This document shows, piece after piece, positions 9,860-19,219 of a stretch of 64,000 nucleotides of DNA (position 1 is its first letter; each line of letters begins with the position of its first letter). Origin of the DNA: Paraburkholderia hiiakae. Lineage in GTDB: Bacteria > Pseudomonadota > Gammaproteobacteria > Burkholderiales > Burkholderiaceae. The stretch covers positions 434,001-498,000 of the forward strand of contig NZ_CAJHCQ010000001.1 of assembly GCF_904848665.1 (NCBI RefSeq), in the 5' to 3' direction. The notes below the pieces were generated by a model. That model did not search any database. It saw nothing but the letters and a program-made list of their open reading frames with translations, and was not told where the DNA came from. The position numbers were made by a program, and so were the translations under genes.

Positions 9860-10129
9860 TCAGTTCCCGTGATAGAGCCCTTCGCTCAGCGCCTTCTGCT
9901 GGCCCGATTGCTCGGAGCGCACCAGGTCCTGATAGACCTGCGCGTGCGTGAGCGCCATCGGCGCGCCCGCGGCGCCTGTCGACATCGGCGAGCCGCCCAC
10001 GTCCTGCGCAGCCGGCGGTGTAGCGGCCTGCTGTGACTGGTCGTCGCTCTGCGACTGCGCCAGCGCGCTACCTGCGAAGAGGGCGACCGCTGCGGCCACC
10101 GCGATGCGTACTGTGATCATCGTGTTCAT
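9860..10129 (-). CDS. Small secreted DUF4148-type protein
   Basis: 89-residue protein with a Sec signal peptide (MNTMITVRIAVAAAVALFAG, predicted cleavage after SALA, about residue 24). A short Gln/Ser/Ala-rich mature part ends in the DUF4148 motif ALTHAQVYQDLVRSEQSG. The start at 10129 has GGAG 9 nt upstream. DUF4148 proteins are abundant, mostly periplasmic and of unknown function in Burkholderiaceae. No functional partner is visible. Confidence 0.8.
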   Translation of the reverse strand: MNTMITVRIAVAAAVALFAGSALAQSQSDDQSQQAATPPAAQDVGGSPMSTGAAGAPMALTHAQVYQDLVRSEQSGQQKALSEGLYHGN

Positions 10130-10478
10130 GTCATCGCTCCAGCAAGGTTGCGCATGTTCGGTTCCGTCATGCGCGGGACGGACGACGCGAGAGCGGCGCC
10201 CACCGGCGGGCGGGCCGGATGGGGAGCGGTTTCGCTCGTTGGATCGTGTAGCTATCGTGCGGCCCGCGAGCGCGTTGCGCCATGTACGTAACCTGTAGAA
10301 ATCGTCAAGAAATATGAAGAAACGTTGAACGAGGTCCGACAAGAAAACCTGTTGTTTTCCCAACAGCGTTGAAAAGCGTGCCGTATGCGTTGTGTCAGGT
10401 TTCAGTACAATTCCGCGTTGACTTAAATAAAACGGCTTCGTGCTCAGGCCCGTCGCCGAACTGCGTCGACCCCACGCC
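10130..10478. other. Divergent intergenic region (DUF4148 gene / MFS gene)
   Basis: 349 bp with no credible gene. A small hairpin CTGTTG-ttttcc-CAACAG lies at 10349-10366, and a TACAAT -10-like hexamer (10406-10411) reads towards the MFS gene without a recognisable -35 at the right distance. Confidence 0.5.
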
Positions 10479-11663
10479 ATGCCCTTGCCTCTTCTCGCCC
10501 TTGCCGTTGCCGCCTTTGGTATCGGTACCTCCGAATTCGTCATCATGGGCCTGCTGCCCGACGTCGCGCGCGACCTGAGCGTCTCGATCCCGGCGGCGGG
10601 CATGCTCGTCTCGGCCTACGCGCTCGGCGTGACGATCGGCGCGCCCATCGTCGCCATCGCCATTGCCAATGTGCCGCGCAAGCAGGCGCTCATGCGCTTG
10701 ATCGGCATCTTTATCGTCGGCAACCTGTTGTGCGCGCTCGCGCCGAACTATTCGATCCTGATGGCCGCGCGCATCGTCACCGCGTTCTGTCACGGCGCGT
10801 TCTTCGGCATCGGTTCGGTGGTTGCGGCCGGCCTCGTCGCGCCGAACCGCCGCGCCCAGGCCATCGCGCTCATGTTCACGGGCTTGACGCTCGCCAATGT
10901 GCTGGGCGTGCCGCTCGGCACGGCGCTCGGCCAGATCGCCGGCTGGCGCACGACGTTCTGGGCCGTGACGGCCATCGGCATTCTCGCGGCGGCGGCGCTG
11001 CAGGTGTGCCTGCCCGCGAAGATCGAAATGCAGAAGGCGAGCCTCGTGCATGAGTTCGGCGTGCTGAAGAATCCGCAGGTGCTCATGGTGCTCGGCATGA
11101 GCGTGCTGGCCTCGGCCAGCCTCTTTGCGGTGTTCACCTACATCACGCCGATTCTCGAAGACGTGACGGGTTTCTCGCCCCACGAAGTCACGTTCGTGCT
11201 GCTGCTCTTCGGCCTCGGGCTGACGGTGGGCAGCACGCTGGGCGGCAAGCTCGCCGACTGGAAGCTCATGCGCTCGCTGCTCACGTTCCTCGCCATGATC
11301 GCGGTGGTGCTCGCCGTGTTCTCGCTGACCATGCACGACCAGATCGCGGCCATGGCGACGATCTTCGTGTGGGGGATTCTCGCGTTCGCGATCGTGCCGC
11401 CGCTGCAGATGCTGATCGTCAACCGCGCGAGCGACGCGCCCAACCTCGCCTCCACGCTCAACCAGGGCGCGTTCAATCTCGGCAACGCGGGCGGCGCGTG
11501 GATTGGGGGCGTCGCGATCAGCGCGGGCGCGTCGCTCACGGCGTTGCCGTGGGTGGGCGTGGCCACCGCGTTCGCGGCGCTCGCGCTCACGCTGGTTTCG
11601 GCGCAGATCGACCGGCGCACGCGCCGCCGCGTGGCGGTTTCGGGGCCGACTTCCTGCGCGTGA
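10479..11663 (+). CDS. MFS transporter, DHA1-type (YdhP/AraJ-like)
   Basis: 394-residue inner-membrane protein with 12 predicted transmembrane segments. The first helix carries FGIGTSEFVIMGLLPDVARDL, the characteristic G-x-x-E-F-x-x-x-G-L-L-P motif of the AraJ/YdhP/PbuE drug-proton-antiporter subgroup. After the fifth helix the segment FTGLTLANVLGVPLGTALGQ matches the antiporter motif C. The start at 10479 was chosen to begin at MPLPLLALAVAAFGIGTSEF; an upstream start at 10440 would add a charged extension. Probable role is efflux of a small molecule (sugar, purine or drug); the substrate cannot be deduced. It is followed in the same direction by a second, unrelated MFS gene 111 bp downstream. 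Confidence 0.85.
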   Translation: MPLPLLALAVAAFGIGTSEFVIMGLLPDVARDLSVSIPAAGMLVSAYALGVTIGAPIVAIAIANVPRKQALMRLIGIFIVGNLLCALAPNYSILMAARIVTAFCHGAFFGIGSVVAAGLVAPNRRAQAIALMFTGLTLANVLGVPLGTALGQIAGWRTTFWAVTAIGILAAAALQVCLPAKIEMQKASLVHEFGVLKNPQVLMVLGMSVLASASLFAVFTYITPILEDVTGFSPHEVTFVLLLFGLGLTVGSTLGGKLADWKLMRSLLTFLAMIAVVLAVFSLTMHDQIAAMATIFVWGILAFAIVPPLQMLIVNRASDAPNLASTLNQGAFNLGNAGGAWIGGVAISAGASLTALPWVGVATAFAALALTLVSAQIDRRTRRRVAVSGPTSCA

Positions 11664-11774
11664 TGCCTTTCTGATGCAGGCCTGCGCGAAAGTGCGTCGC
11701 GTTGAGGCGCGCATGCTCAATGTGAGGCACAACTGCGCCGCGCGCGACACGCGCGCGTAGTAGCATCTCGCCCG

Positions 11775-12932
11775 ATGAAAACCGTCCTCACCCGCGACTT
11801 TCTCGCGCTGATCCTGAGCGTGGCCGTGGTCGGCCTCGGCTCCGGCGCGACACTGCCCCTTACCGCCCTCGCCCTCACCGACGCTGGCTACGGCACCGCC
11901 ATCGTCGGCCTGCTCACGGCCGCCCAGGCGCTGGGCGGCCTCGCCGTCGTGCCGTTCACCGCGTGGATCTCCACGCGCTTCGGCTCGCGCCAGGTGATTG
12001 TCGGCTCGGTGCTGAGCGTGGCCGTCGCGACCGCGCTGATGCAGACGAGCGCCGACCTGTGGCTCTGGGCCGTCCTGCGCATGCTCTGCGGCGCGGCGCT
12101 CATGCTGCTCTTCACGATCGGTGAAGCGTGGGTCAACGAACTCGCCGACGACTCGAACCGCGGCCGCGTGGTGGGCATCTACGCGACCACGTTCACGCTG
12201 TTCCAGATGTCGGGCCCGGTGCTCGTGAGCCAGATCGCCGGCTACACGGCATGGCGCTTCGCGATCTGCGGCGCGCTCTTTCTCATCGCGCTGCCGATGC
12301 TCGCGGCGATCCGCTCGAGTCCGCAGCAAACCGACATGCACGAGCCGCACGGAAGCTGGCGTCACGTGATGCCGAAAATGCCCGCGCTCATCATCGCCAC
12401 GGGCTTTTTCGCGCTGTTCGACACACTCGCGCTTTCGCTGTTGCCACTCTTCGCGATGGGCCACGGCATCAACAGCGAAGTGGCCGTGCTGTTCGCCTCG
12501 GTCGTGCTGCTCGGCGACACGATCATGCAGTTCCCCATCGGCTGGCTCGCCGACCGGCTCGGCCGCGAGCGCGTGCATGCGCTCATGGGCGTGATCGTCG
12601 CGGTGCTGCTGCCGCTCTTGCCCTTCGTTGTCGATACGCCCTGGCTGCGCTGGCCGCTCCTCTTCGTGCTGGGCGCGGCGGCGGGCTCCATCTACACGCT
12701 TGCTATCGTTGCGTGCGGCGAGCGTTTCGGAGGCGTCGCACTGGTTTCCGCGAGCGCCCTCGTGAGCGCCGCATGGAGCGCGGCAAGCTTCGGCGGCCCG
12801 ATAATCACGGGCGCGCTGATGGAGCACGCGGGCCGCGACGCGATGCTGTGGGTGCTGTTCGCGGGCGCGCTGGTGTTTCTCGGCGCGCTGCGTTGGGAAC
12901 GTTCGCGGGGGCTCGCGCAAGCGCGTGCATAG
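11775..12932 (+). CDS. MFS transporter (YcaD-like)
   Basis: 385-residue inner-membrane protein with 12 predicted transmembrane segments, of the YcaD-like MFS group. Typical parts are LPLTALALTDAGYGTAIVGLL near helices 1-2, a motif-A-like loop AWISTRFGSRQVIVG, and the second-half loop GWLADRLGRERVHALMG. GEAWVNELADDSNRGRVVGI around helix 4-5 is shared with YcaD homologues. The substrate is unknown. It ends 8 bp before a strong terminator shared with the convergent fahA gene. Confidence 0.85.
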   Translation: MKTVLTRDFLALILSVAVVGLGSGATLPLTALALTDAGYGTAIVGLLTAAQALGGLAVVPFTAWISTRFGSRQVIVGSVLSVAVATALMQTSADLWLWAVLRMLCGAALMLLFTIGEAWVNELADDSNRGRVVGIYATTFTLFQMSGPVLVSQIAGYTAWRFAICGALFLIALPMLAAIRSSPQQTDMHEPHGSWRHVMPKMPALIIATGFFALFDTLALSLLPLFAMGHGINSEVAVLFASVVLLGDTIMQFPIGWLADRLGRERVHALMGVIVAVLLPLLPFVVDTPWLRWPLLFVLGAAAGSIYTLAIVACGERFGGVALVSASALVSAAWSAASFGGPIITGALMEHAGRDAMLWVLFAGALVFLGALRWERSRGLAQARA

Positions 12933-12940
12933 CGCGAGCG

Positions 12941-12987
12941 AAAAAAACGGCCGATGCGCTTCCGAAGCGCATCGGCCGTTCTGCTTT
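12941..12987. terminator. Bidirectional intrinsic terminator (MFS gene / fahA)
   Basis: A perfect 16-bp stem (12946-12961 with 12965-12980) and a 3-nt loop. An A-tract lies on the left (12941-12947) and CTGCTTTT on the right, so it can serve both convergent transcripts. Confidence 0.88.
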
Positions 12988-13011
12988 TCAGACTTTCTGA
13001 TTAACGCGCCT

Positions 13012-14325
13012 TTACTTCAACGCCGGCAGGATTTTGCCAACGCAGGCGCCAAAGCCCACGCGATAGCCATCGCCCTGGCACCAGCCCGCGAGCGTGAGTT
13101 CGTCGCCGTCCTCGATGAAGCCGCGCGTGCCGCCGCTCTTCAGTTCGAGCGGATGCTTCGCGTTCCACGTCAGTTCGAGCAGGCTGCCGAACGAGTCCGG
13201 CGTCGGGCCCGAGATCGTGCCCGAACCCATCAGGTCGCCCACGCGCGTGTTGCACCCCGCCACGGTGTGATGCGCGAGTTGCTGCGCCATCGACCAGTAC
13301 ATGTGGCGGAAATTCGTGCGCGCGATGCGCGTGGCCTCTTGAACGCCCTCGGGGCGCATCAGCACTTCGAGCGAAATATCGAACGCATGATCGCCTGCGT
13401 GGCGCAGGTATTCGAGCGGCTGCGGCTCCTGCACCGGCTGCGCGACTCGGAACGGCTCCAGTGCATCGAGCGTGACGACCCACGGCGAGATCGTGGAAGC
13501 GAAGGTCTTCGCGTTGAAGGGCCCGAGCGGCACGTATTCCCATTGCTGGATGTCGCGCGCGCTCCAGTCGTTGAGCAGCACCATGCCGAAGATGTGGTCC
13601 TCGGCGTCTTCGCACGCGATCGGCTCGCCGAGCGCATTGCCGCGCCCGATGATGAAGCCCGTTTCCAGCTCGATATCGAGCTTGCGGCACGCGCCGAACA
13701 CCGGACGCTCCTGATCGGGCAGCTTCAACTGGCCGTTCGGGCGTCGCACCGGCGTGCCGCTCACCACCACCGACGAAGCGCGGCCGTTATAGCCGATCGG
13801 CATCTCCGACCAGTTCGGCAAGAGCGCATTCTTCGGATCGCGAAACATCGAGCCGACGTTCGTCGCGTGTTCCTTCGACGAGTAGAAGTCGGTGTAGCCC
13901 GGAATCTGCACAGGCAGATGCAGCTTCGCGTCGGCGAGCTTCACGAAGGCGCGCTCGCGCAACGCGGCGTCGTCGCGCAGCGTGGCCGTGTCGAGCGCGA
14001 GCAGCGACGAAAGCTGCACGCGCACGCTGCGCCACACGTCGCGACCAAGCGCGATGAAGTCGTTCAACGCGGGACGTGCAAACACATCCTGCTGCGCGCT
14101 CGCGGGCAAACGCAACAGCCCGGTTTCGTGCAGCACCGCAAGGTCGACCACGAAGTCGCCGATCGCCACGCCTACGCGCGCATTGGCATTGCCCGCATGG
14201 CTAAACACGCCGAACGGCAGGTTCTGGATCGGGAAATCGCACTGCGCGTCGTTCGCGCTTTCGACCCAGCTGCGGCGCCTGGCGTCGAGCGTCGCCTTGA
14301 GTTCGTCCGTCATGATGCTGTTCAT
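13012..14325 (-). CDS. fahA: Fumarylacetoacetase
   Basis: 437-residue cytoplasmic enzyme that hydrolyses 4-fumarylacetoacetate to fumarate and acetoacetate, the last step of tyrosine/homogentisate breakdown. The FAH core carries the expected metal- and substrate-binding signatures: [15 protein letters not shown] (about residues 140-155, with the catalytic His), [12 protein letters not shown], and [18 protein letters not shown], with MGSGTISGP near the C-terminal third. The start at 14325 overlaps the hmgA stop as ATGA, indicating translational coupling; a second in-frame ATG lies at 14313. Gene order hmgA-fahA is common in proteobacteria. Maleylacetoacetate isomerase is not in the window. Confidence 0.96.
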   Translation of the reverse strand: MNSIMTDELKATLDARRRSWVESANDAQCDFPIQNLPFGVFSHAGNANARVGVAIGDFVVDLAVLHETGLLRLPASAQQDVFARPALNDFIALGRDVWRSVRVQLSSLLALDTATLRDDAALRERAFVKLADAKLHLPVQIPGYTDFYSSKEHATNVGSMFRDPKNALLPNWSEMPIGYNGRASSVVVSGTPVRRPNGQLKLPDQERPVFGACRKLDIELETGFIIGRGNALGEPIACEDAEDHIFGMVLLNDWSARDIQQWEYVPLGPFNAKTFASTISPWVVTLDALEPFRVAQPVQEPQPLEYLRHAGDHAFDISLEVLMRPEGVQEATRIARTNFRHMYWSMAQQLAHHTVAGCNTRVGDLMGSGTISGPTPDSFGSLLELTWNAKHPLELKSGGTRGFIEDGDELTLAGWCQGDGYRVGFGACVGKILPALK

Positions 14326-15671
14326 TGCTGCTCCGGATTGAAGTGTTTCGTGAGGCCTTGCCAGCACTCGTAGTATTGCGCCTGCAGCTGGCTCGTTTCG
14401 AGCGCGTAGCGCGTCGGGCGGATCAGCGTGCGGGTTTCGAACATGAAGGCCATCGTGTCGCCGACCTTGTGCGGCTTCGTCGTGTCGGCATTCGAGGCCT
14501 TTTCGAAGGTCTCGGCATCCGGGCCATGACCCGACATGCAGTTGTGCAGGCTCGCGCCGCCCGGCACGAAGCCTTCGGCCTTGGCGTCGTACACGCCGTG
14601 CACGAGGCCCATGAACTCGCTCGCCACGTTGCGGTGATACCAGGGCGGACGGAACGTGTTCTCGGCCGCGAGCCAGCGCGGCGGGAAGATCACGAAGTCG
14701 ATCGAGTCGACACCTGGCGTGTCCGTGGGTGCGTGCAGCACGAGGAAGATCGACGGGTCGGGATGGTCGTAGCTGATCGAGCCGATGGTGTTGAAGCGGC
14801 GCAGGTCGTACTTGCAGGGCGCGTAGTTGCCATGCCACGCCACCACGTCGAGCGGCGAGTGTCCAATGTCGGCGCGCCATAGCTGGCCGTTGAGTTTCGT
14901 GACGAGTTCGAACTCGCCTTCGCGGTCTTCATACGCGGCGACTGGTGTGAGGAAGTCGCGCGGATTCGCGAGGCCATTCGAGCCGATCACGCCGAGATCC
15001 GGCAGACGCAGGAGCGCGCCGAAGTTCTCGCAGATATAGCCGCGTGCTTCGCCATCGGGCAAATCCACCGTGAAGCGCACGCCGCGCGGGATCACGACGA
15101 TCTCGAAGGGCTCGACGTCGAGGCGGCCCATCTCGGTGCGGATGGCAAGGCGCCCTTGCTGCGGGACGATCAGCAGCTCGCCGTCGGTGTTGTAGAAGAA
15201 GCGGTCCACCATCGGCCGGTTCGCCGCGTACAGGTGGATTGCGCAGCCACTCATCGAGGCCGCCGAGCCGTTGCCCGACATCGTCACCCAGCCGTCGATG
15301 AAATCCGTGGGCTCCGTGGGCATGGGCAGCGCGTCCCAGCGCAGCTGGTTGGGCGGCGTGGGCGGCACGTCGCCGAAGTCAGCGACGAGGCGCGGCGCGC
15401 CGTTCAAGGTGAGGCGCGCCGTGACCGGCGCAAACGGCTGATGCACGGCGCCCGGACGGATCCGGTAGAACCACGTGCGGCGGTTGTGCGAGCGCGGCGC
15501 GGTAAACGCGGTGCCCGAGAGCTGCTCGGCGTACAAACCATAGGCGCAGCGTTGCGGCGAGTTCTGGCCGTCGGGCAGCGCGCCCGCCAGCGCCTCGGTC
15601 GCGAATTCGTTGGCGAAGCCGCTCATGTAGCCGTGCTGGACTTCGGCTGGGTGCCGCAAGGGTGCGTTCAT
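14322..15671 (-). CDS. hmgA: Homogentisate 1,2-dioxygenase
   Basis: 449-residue non-haem iron dioxygenase that opens the homogentisate ring to 4-maleylacetoacetate. The three iron ligands are visible: His346 in RPPWYHRN, Glu352 in VASEFMG and His382 in CMSGHGPD. Each is offset by 11 residues from the human enzyme's His335/Glu341/His371. Length is normal for the family. It is first in the hmgA-fahA operon, with the stop overlapping the fahA start by 4 nt. A possible -10 (TACTAT on the minus strand, 15723-15728) and regularly spaced TTACG/CGTAA half-sites lie in the upstream gap shared with a divergent EAL-like gene. Confidence 0.97.
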   Translation of the reverse strand: MNAPLRHPAEVQHGYMSGFANEFATEALAGALPDGQNSPQRCAYGLYAEQLSGTAFTAPRSHNRRTWFYRIRPGAVHQPFAPVTARLTLNGAPRLVADFGDVPPTPPNQLRWDALPMPTEPTDFIDGWVTMSGNGSAASMSGCAIHLYAANRPMVDRFFYNTDGELLIVPQQGRLAIRTEMGRLDVEPFEIVVIPRGVRFTVDLPDGEARGYICENFGALLRLPDLGVIGSNGLANPRDFLTPVAAYEDREGEFELVTKLNGQLWRADIGHSPLDVVAWHGNYAPCKYDLRRFNTIGSISYDHPDPSIFLVLHAPTDTPGVDSIDFVIFPPRWLAAENTFRPPWYHRNVASEFMGLVHGVYDAKAEGFVPGGASLHNCMSGHGPDAETFEKASNADTTKPHKVGDTMAFMFETRTLIRPTRYALETSQLQAQYYECWQGLTKHFNPEQQ

Positions 15672-15716
15672 TGCTGTCTCTCCACGTTCTCGGGCCGTGA
15701 CTTCAGGTCACGCGAT

Positions 15717-15762
15717 TTACGGATAGTAAAACGAATTACGTTTAGTGAAATTAAGCGTAAAC
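15717..15762. promoter_or_regulatory. Candidate operator array upstream of hmgA
   Basis: TTACG occurs at 15717-15721 and 15736-15740, and its inverse CGTAA at 15756-15760, spaced 19-20 bp, about two helical turns. GTTTA/TAAAC arms (15740-15744, 15758-15762) nest inside. A minus-strand -10-like TACTAT (15723-15728) falls within the array, about 52 bp before the hmgA start. The binding regulator is unknown. Confidence 0.4.
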
Positions 15763-15915
15763 CCTGGCGAGGCGCCGATGGCCTCCAGAACGGGGGCGAA
15801 CGGCCGATAACGTTATGACCAAACAGTCCATCCGGCGCGGCTGCGGGCTGCTACCATCGGGTCATGCGACCCCGTGTCGGGCTCGCACTTTTCATCCGCT
15901 CCCCGCGACATCACC

Positions 15916-16743
15916 ATGATTGCTCCCACTATTCCCGAGCTCATTGCCCGCGCCGCCGACCATCCGTTTCTCGGCGAGCACCTGGCGATGGGCACTGGCG
16001 CGCACGCCAAAGAAGCCGTGGCGCGGCGGCGCGGCATGGAGCTATTGAGCGCCTATGAGCCGATTTACGACATCAGCGTGCACAGCGGGGCGCAGTCGCT
16101 CACCGCGGATCTCGCGATGGCCTCGCGCTTTGGCGACGAACTCGGCTATCAGGCGGTCACGCTGCGCGAGCAGAACGGCCAGCTCGCGCCCTGCGACGCA
16201 TTCAGCGACACGCTCGACGATCCCGACCTTGTCGCGGTCGACCGGATGGTGCGCGCGCTGCATGCGATCAATTTTCTGGGTGGCCAGCAGCACGGGCTGC
16301 TCTTTCTGCGCGTGCACGAGCGGCTCCTGAAGAGCGTGAAGTACGACCATGGGCGGCATTTCTCGAACGTGCTGGTGTCGTTCGGGCTTAATCCCGGGCG
16401 CATCGTGATCGAGCTGCCGGCGGCGGCGGTGGCGCACCGCACGTTCCTCGGCTATCTCACGAAGAGCTATCAGCGGTACGGGTTCAAGGTGGCGGGCAAT
16501 CTGCCCAATGCCGGGCAGATTCTTTCGGTGTCGGATATGCCGCGGCCCGACTTCGTGAAGATGGATGCGGCGTCTGCGCTGCGCGATTCGATGGTCAAGC
16601 CGCTCGTGAGCTATGCGGCGCGGCTGCGCATTCCGCTCATTTTCAACCGTGTGGCCGATGCGGCGCAGTTCGAGCAGTTGCAGCAGTACGACGTGCGCTT
16701 CGTGCAGGGGCCGGTGTTCGCGGCCCAGGACAAGGTGGTTTGA
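15916..16743 (+). CDS. Degenerate EAL-domain protein, probably non-catalytic
   Basis: 275-residue soluble protein with the outline of an EAL c-di-GMP phosphodiesterase domain but without its catalytic residues. YEPIYDI (about residue 48) corresponds to the start of the barrel, yet the E-x-L-x-R signature that should follow is absent. RIVIELPA keeps one glutamate, DFVKMDAASA keeps the K-x-D strand, and the D-D-F-G-T-G loop is replaced by AGNLPNAGQIL. VQGPVFAA matches the terminal Q-G-x-x-x-x strand. It may bind c-di-GMP or a protein partner rather than hydrolyse. The start at 15916 is preferred over 15874 as it begins just before the first predicted helix (IPELIARAADHPFLG). It is divergent from hmgA, 244 bp away. 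Confidence 0.65.
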   Translation: MIAPTIPELIARAADHPFLGEHLAMGTGAHAKEAVARRRGMELLSAYEPIYDISVHSGAQSLTADLAMASRFGDELGYQAVTLREQNGQLAPCDAFSDTLDDPDLVAVDRMVRALHAINFLGGQQHGLLFLRVHERLLKSVKYDHGRHFSNVLVSFGLNPGRIVIELPAAAVAHRTFLGYLTKSYQRYGFKVAGNLPNAGQILSVSDMPRPDFVKMDAASALRDSMVKPLVSYAARLRIPLIFNRVADAAQFEQLQQYDVRFVQGPVFAAQDKVV

Positions 16744-16777
16744 GGGTCGTGATGCAGGCGCGGCGAACGGCGCCTGA

Positions 16778-16803
16778 GAGGCCTCGATCTGGCCTCGACT
16801 TTT
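16778..16803 (+). terminator. Possible intrinsic terminator after the EAL-like gene
   Basis: GAGGCC (16778-16783) pairs with GGCCTC (16791-16796) across a 7-nt loop, followed by GACTTTT. A second hairpin AGGCGC/GCGCCT lies just before it (16756-16775). Both sit between convergent genes. Confidence 0.45.
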
Positions 16804-16806
16804 GCC

Positions 16807-17862
16807 TTAAAGGCTGATGGGTTCCTGCTCCAGCTCCACGCCGAAGCGCGCGAGCACGTCGCGCTGGATTGCTTCTGCGAGTTCGAGAATGTCCGCGCCG
16901 GTCGCGCCGCCCCGATTGACGAGCACGAGCGCTTGGCGCTCGTGCACCGCCGCCGCGCGCAGCGTACGGCCCTTCCAGCCGCACCGGTCGATCATCCAGC
17001 CAGCCGCGAGCTTTACGCGCCCGTCGGCCTGCTGATACGAAACGATCTGCGGTTCGCGCACGACGAGCGTATCGAACTGCTCCGCTTCGATCACTGGATT
17101 CTTGAAGAAACTGCCGGCATTGCCAAACTCTAGCGGGTCAGGCAACTTCGCGCGTCGCACCGCTACCACGGCGTCGAACACGGCACGCGCATGCGGCGCC
17201 TCGCCGGCGCGGTGCTGCGCCAGTTCGCGCGCGAGATCGGCATAACCCGCGTTGGCCTGCCACACCTTCGGCAGGCGGAACGTGACCGAAGTAATGACGA
17301 AGCGATCACGCCCTTCGCGCTTGAAAAAGCTGTCGCGATAGCCGAAGCGGCAGGCAGCCGCGTCGAACTCCATAGCTTGCCCCGTTTCCATCTCGATGGC
17401 CCGCACCGAGACGCAGCGCTCAGCCATCTCGAGCCCGTAGGCGCCGATGTTCTGAATGGGCGCCGCGCCCACCGTGCCCGGAATCAGCGCCAGATTCTCG
17501 AGGCCCGGCATGCCCGCTTCAAGCGTCCAGGCTACAAAATCGTGCCAGTTCTCGCCCGCGGCCGCTTCCACGTACCAGGCGTGGCTGTCTTCGTGGGCTA
17601 CGCGCTTGCCGGCCAGCGCCATGAGCAGCACGAGACCGTCGAAGTCGCGCGTGAGCACGACATTGCTGCCGCCGCCCAGCACGAGCGTACGCAAGCCCTG
17701 GGCGCGCGGATCGCGCACGGCGGCGGCGAGATCGGCCTCGCTTTCGATCCGGCAGGCGTAGCGCGCGCGCACGTCAAAGCCGAACGTGTTGTGCGCGCGC
17801 AGCGCAAAGCCGGCGGCGAACCACACGGAAGACGTAGCGACGGGCGTTTGGACGGCAGGCAT
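16807..17862 (-). CDS. murB: UDP-N-acetylenolpyruvoylglucosamine reductase
   Basis: 351-residue FAD enzyme that reduces the enolpyruvyl group to make UDP-MurNAc in peptidoglycan synthesis. The FAD-binding PCMH part carries [16 protein letters not shown] and [24 protein letters not shown]; the C-terminal domain has the catalytic serine segment [11 protein letters not shown]. The shape (type I, E. coli-like, about 340 residues) is normal. The start at 17862 begins [12 protein letters not shown]; an upstream in-frame start at 17931 would add a hydrophobic leader not seen in the family. It is convergent with the EAL-like gene and divergent from yajQ. Confidence 0.95.
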   Translation of the reverse strand: MPAVQTPVATSSVWFAAGFALRAHNTFGFDVRARYACRIESEADLAAAVRDPRAQGLRTLVLGGGSNVVLTRDFDGLVLLMALAGKRVAHEDSHAWYVEAAAGENWHDFVAWTLEAGMPGLENLALIPGTVGAAPIQNIGAYGLEMAERCVSVRAIEMETGQAMEFDAAACRFGYRDSFFKREGRDRFVITSVTFRLPKVWQANAGYADLARELAQHRAGEAPHARAVFDAVVAVRRAKLPDPLEFGNAGSFFKNPVIEAEQFDTLVVREPQIVSYQQADGRVKLAAGWMIDRCGWKGRTLRAAAVHERQALVLVNRGGATGADILELAEAIQRDVLARFGVELEQEPISL

Positions 17863-17975
17863 CGGGGAAGAACTGAACACGGACAGCAGACGGAAAAAGG
17901 CCGGAAGAGCCGCCGGCGGACACCTTTGCACCGCGCATTACCGCGGATTTCGCCACCGGGCGGCGGCAAGCCGCC

Positions 17976-18004
17976 TTGGGCAAACGCAACGGCGCCGGTA
18001 GAAT
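17976..18004 (+). promoter_or_regulatory. Sigma-70-like promoter for yajQ
   Basis: TTGGGC (17976-17981), 17 bp, TAGAAT (17999-18004). The -10 matches consensus at 5 of 6 positions and the -35 at 3 of 6. The predicted transcript starts about 130 nt before the yajQ ATG. Confidence 0.38.
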
Positions 18005-18076
18005 GGCGTCGGTCCGTGATTATAGCGAGTGCGCGAACCGCTGCCTGAAAATGCGGCTGCGGGCCGCGGGCGCGCA

Positions 18077-18098
18077 GTTTGCATAGCGTTTGCATAGC
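18077..18098. repeat. 11-bp tandem repeat in the yajQ leader
   Basis: GTTTGCATAGC is repeated exactly twice, head to tail, about 43 bp before the yajQ start. Function unknown. Confidence 0.6.
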
Positions 18099-18140
18099 GA
18101 TCCGCCCCGCCGCGCAGCTCGTACTTTTTTGGAGAAAGCA

Positions 18141-18626
18141 ATGCCATCGTTTGACGTCGTCAGCGAAGCCAACATGATCGAAGTGAAGAACGCCGTGGAG
18201 CAATCCAACAAGGAGATCTCCACGCGCTTCGACTTCAAGGGCTCGGATTCGCGCGTCGAGCAAAAAGAGCGCGAGCTGACCGCGTTCGCCGACGACGACT
18301 TCAAGCTCGGCCAGGTGAAGGACGTGCTGGTCTCGAAAATGGCCAAGCGCAATGTGGACGTCCGCTTCCTCGACTACGGCAAGATCGAGAAGATTGGCGG
18401 CGACAAGGTCAAGCAGGTCATCACCGTGAAGAAGGGTGTGTCGGGCGACCTCGCCAAGAAGATCGTCAGGCTCGTGAAGGACAGCAAGATCAAGGTCCAG
18501 GCCAGCATCCAGGGCGACGCCGTGCGCGTGACGGGCACCAAGCGCGACGACCTGCAAAGCGTAATCGCCATGCTGCGCAAGGACGTGACCGACACGCCGC
18601 TCGACTTCAACAACTTCCGCGATTAA
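18141..18626 (+). CDS. yajQ: YajQ-family nucleotide-binding protein
   Basis: 161-residue cytoplasmic protein of two ferredoxin-like repeats. Recognisable segments are [20 protein letters not shown] at the start, [14 protein letters not shown], and the C-terminal [18 protein letters not shown] then PLDFNNFRD. YajQ proteins bind nucleotides, and a Xanthomonas homologue is a c-di-GMP effector acting with a LysR partner; whether this one binds c-di-GMP is not known. The start at 18141 has GGAG 6 nt upstream, so an upstream in-frame start at 18090 is rejected. A strong terminator follows 47 bp after the stop. Confidence 0.95.
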   Translation: MPSFDVVSEANMIEVKNAVEQSNKEISTRFDFKGSDSRVEQKERELTAFADDDFKLGQVKDVLVSKMAKRNVDVRFLDYGKIEKIGGDKVKQVITVKKGVSGDLAKKIVRLVKDSKIKVQASIQGDAVRVTGTKRDDLQSVIAMLRKDVTDTPLDFNNFRD

Positions 18627-18672
18627 AGCGGGTTAAAGCAAGCGGACTAAAGCGACAAATCCATTGCATGGC

Positions 18673-18702
18673 GGGGCGGCTCGGGCCGCCCCGTTTTCGT
18701 TT
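18673..18702 (+). terminator. Intrinsic terminator after yajQ
   Basis: GGGGCGGC (18673-18680), TCGG loop, GCCGCCCC (18685-18692), then GTTTTCGTTT. Confidence 0.85.
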
Positions 18703-18730
18703 CGCACACTCCCTTCGTCTTTTCTCGCGC

Positions 18731-19219
18731 TCAGTCCGCCGTCACCACGAGCGGCATGAGCACCTCGCCGGTTTCCAGCAGTGTCTTGAGATTCGAGAGG
18801 ATGCGCGGCCAGCCGCCCGCCACCTTCTCGATGAAGATCGATCCCGGCCGCGCCATGCTGTGCGTAATCGTGAGCTTGACCGCGTACTCAACGGGCTCGA
18901 TGTCGATCGTGCAGTGCGAATCGCCCTCGGCATGGAGTTCGGAGAGGAACATGTTGCGCCAGCGCAGCACGAGCCGGCGCGGCGGATCGGACTCGACCAC
19001 GGCGCCCGAGTCGGCGATACGGCCGTCGGCAAAGCGCAACGACCACGGCGAGCCCGTTTGCCAGTCGCATTCGTGATGCATGCCGAACCAGTAGCGCTCG
19101 GTGAACTCGCGGCTCGTGAGCGCCGTCCACAACGCTTGCGGCGTGGTGCGGATGAACGTGACGTAGACGAACGTCGAGTCGCCAGCGGCACTGCCAGGCG
19201 CGTGCTTTTCGCTACTCAT
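18731..19219 (-). CDS. SRPBCC (AHSA1-like) domain protein
   Basis: 162-residue START-like protein of the AHSA1/SRPBCC group, which binds small hydrophobic ligands or acts as a co-regulator. Typical parts are FVYVTFIRTTPQALWTALTS, then FTERYWFGM and GSPWSLRFADGRIADSGAVV, and a final amphipathic helix (SIFIEKVAGGWPRILSNLKT LLE). The start at 19219 has GGAG about 9 nt upstream and overlaps the end of the preceding arsR-type gene by 8 nt, so the two are translationally coupled. ArsR-SRPBCC pairs are common in proteobacteria; the ligand is unknown. Confidence 0.85.
   Translation of the reverse strand: MSSEKHAPGSAAGDSTFVYVTFIRTTPQALWTALTSREFTERYWFGMHHECDWQTGSPWSLRFADGRIADSGAVVESDPPRRLVLRWRNMFLSELHAEGDSHCTIDIEPVEYAVKLTITHSMARPGSIFIEKVAGGWPRILSNLKTLLETGEVLMPLVVTAD

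Noticed and set aside
10395..12920. An 841-codon open frame antisense to both MFS genes
   Set aside because: Arg/His/Glu-rich composition with no domain, and it mirrors two clear transporter genes. Long antisense frames are expected in GC-rich coding DNA.
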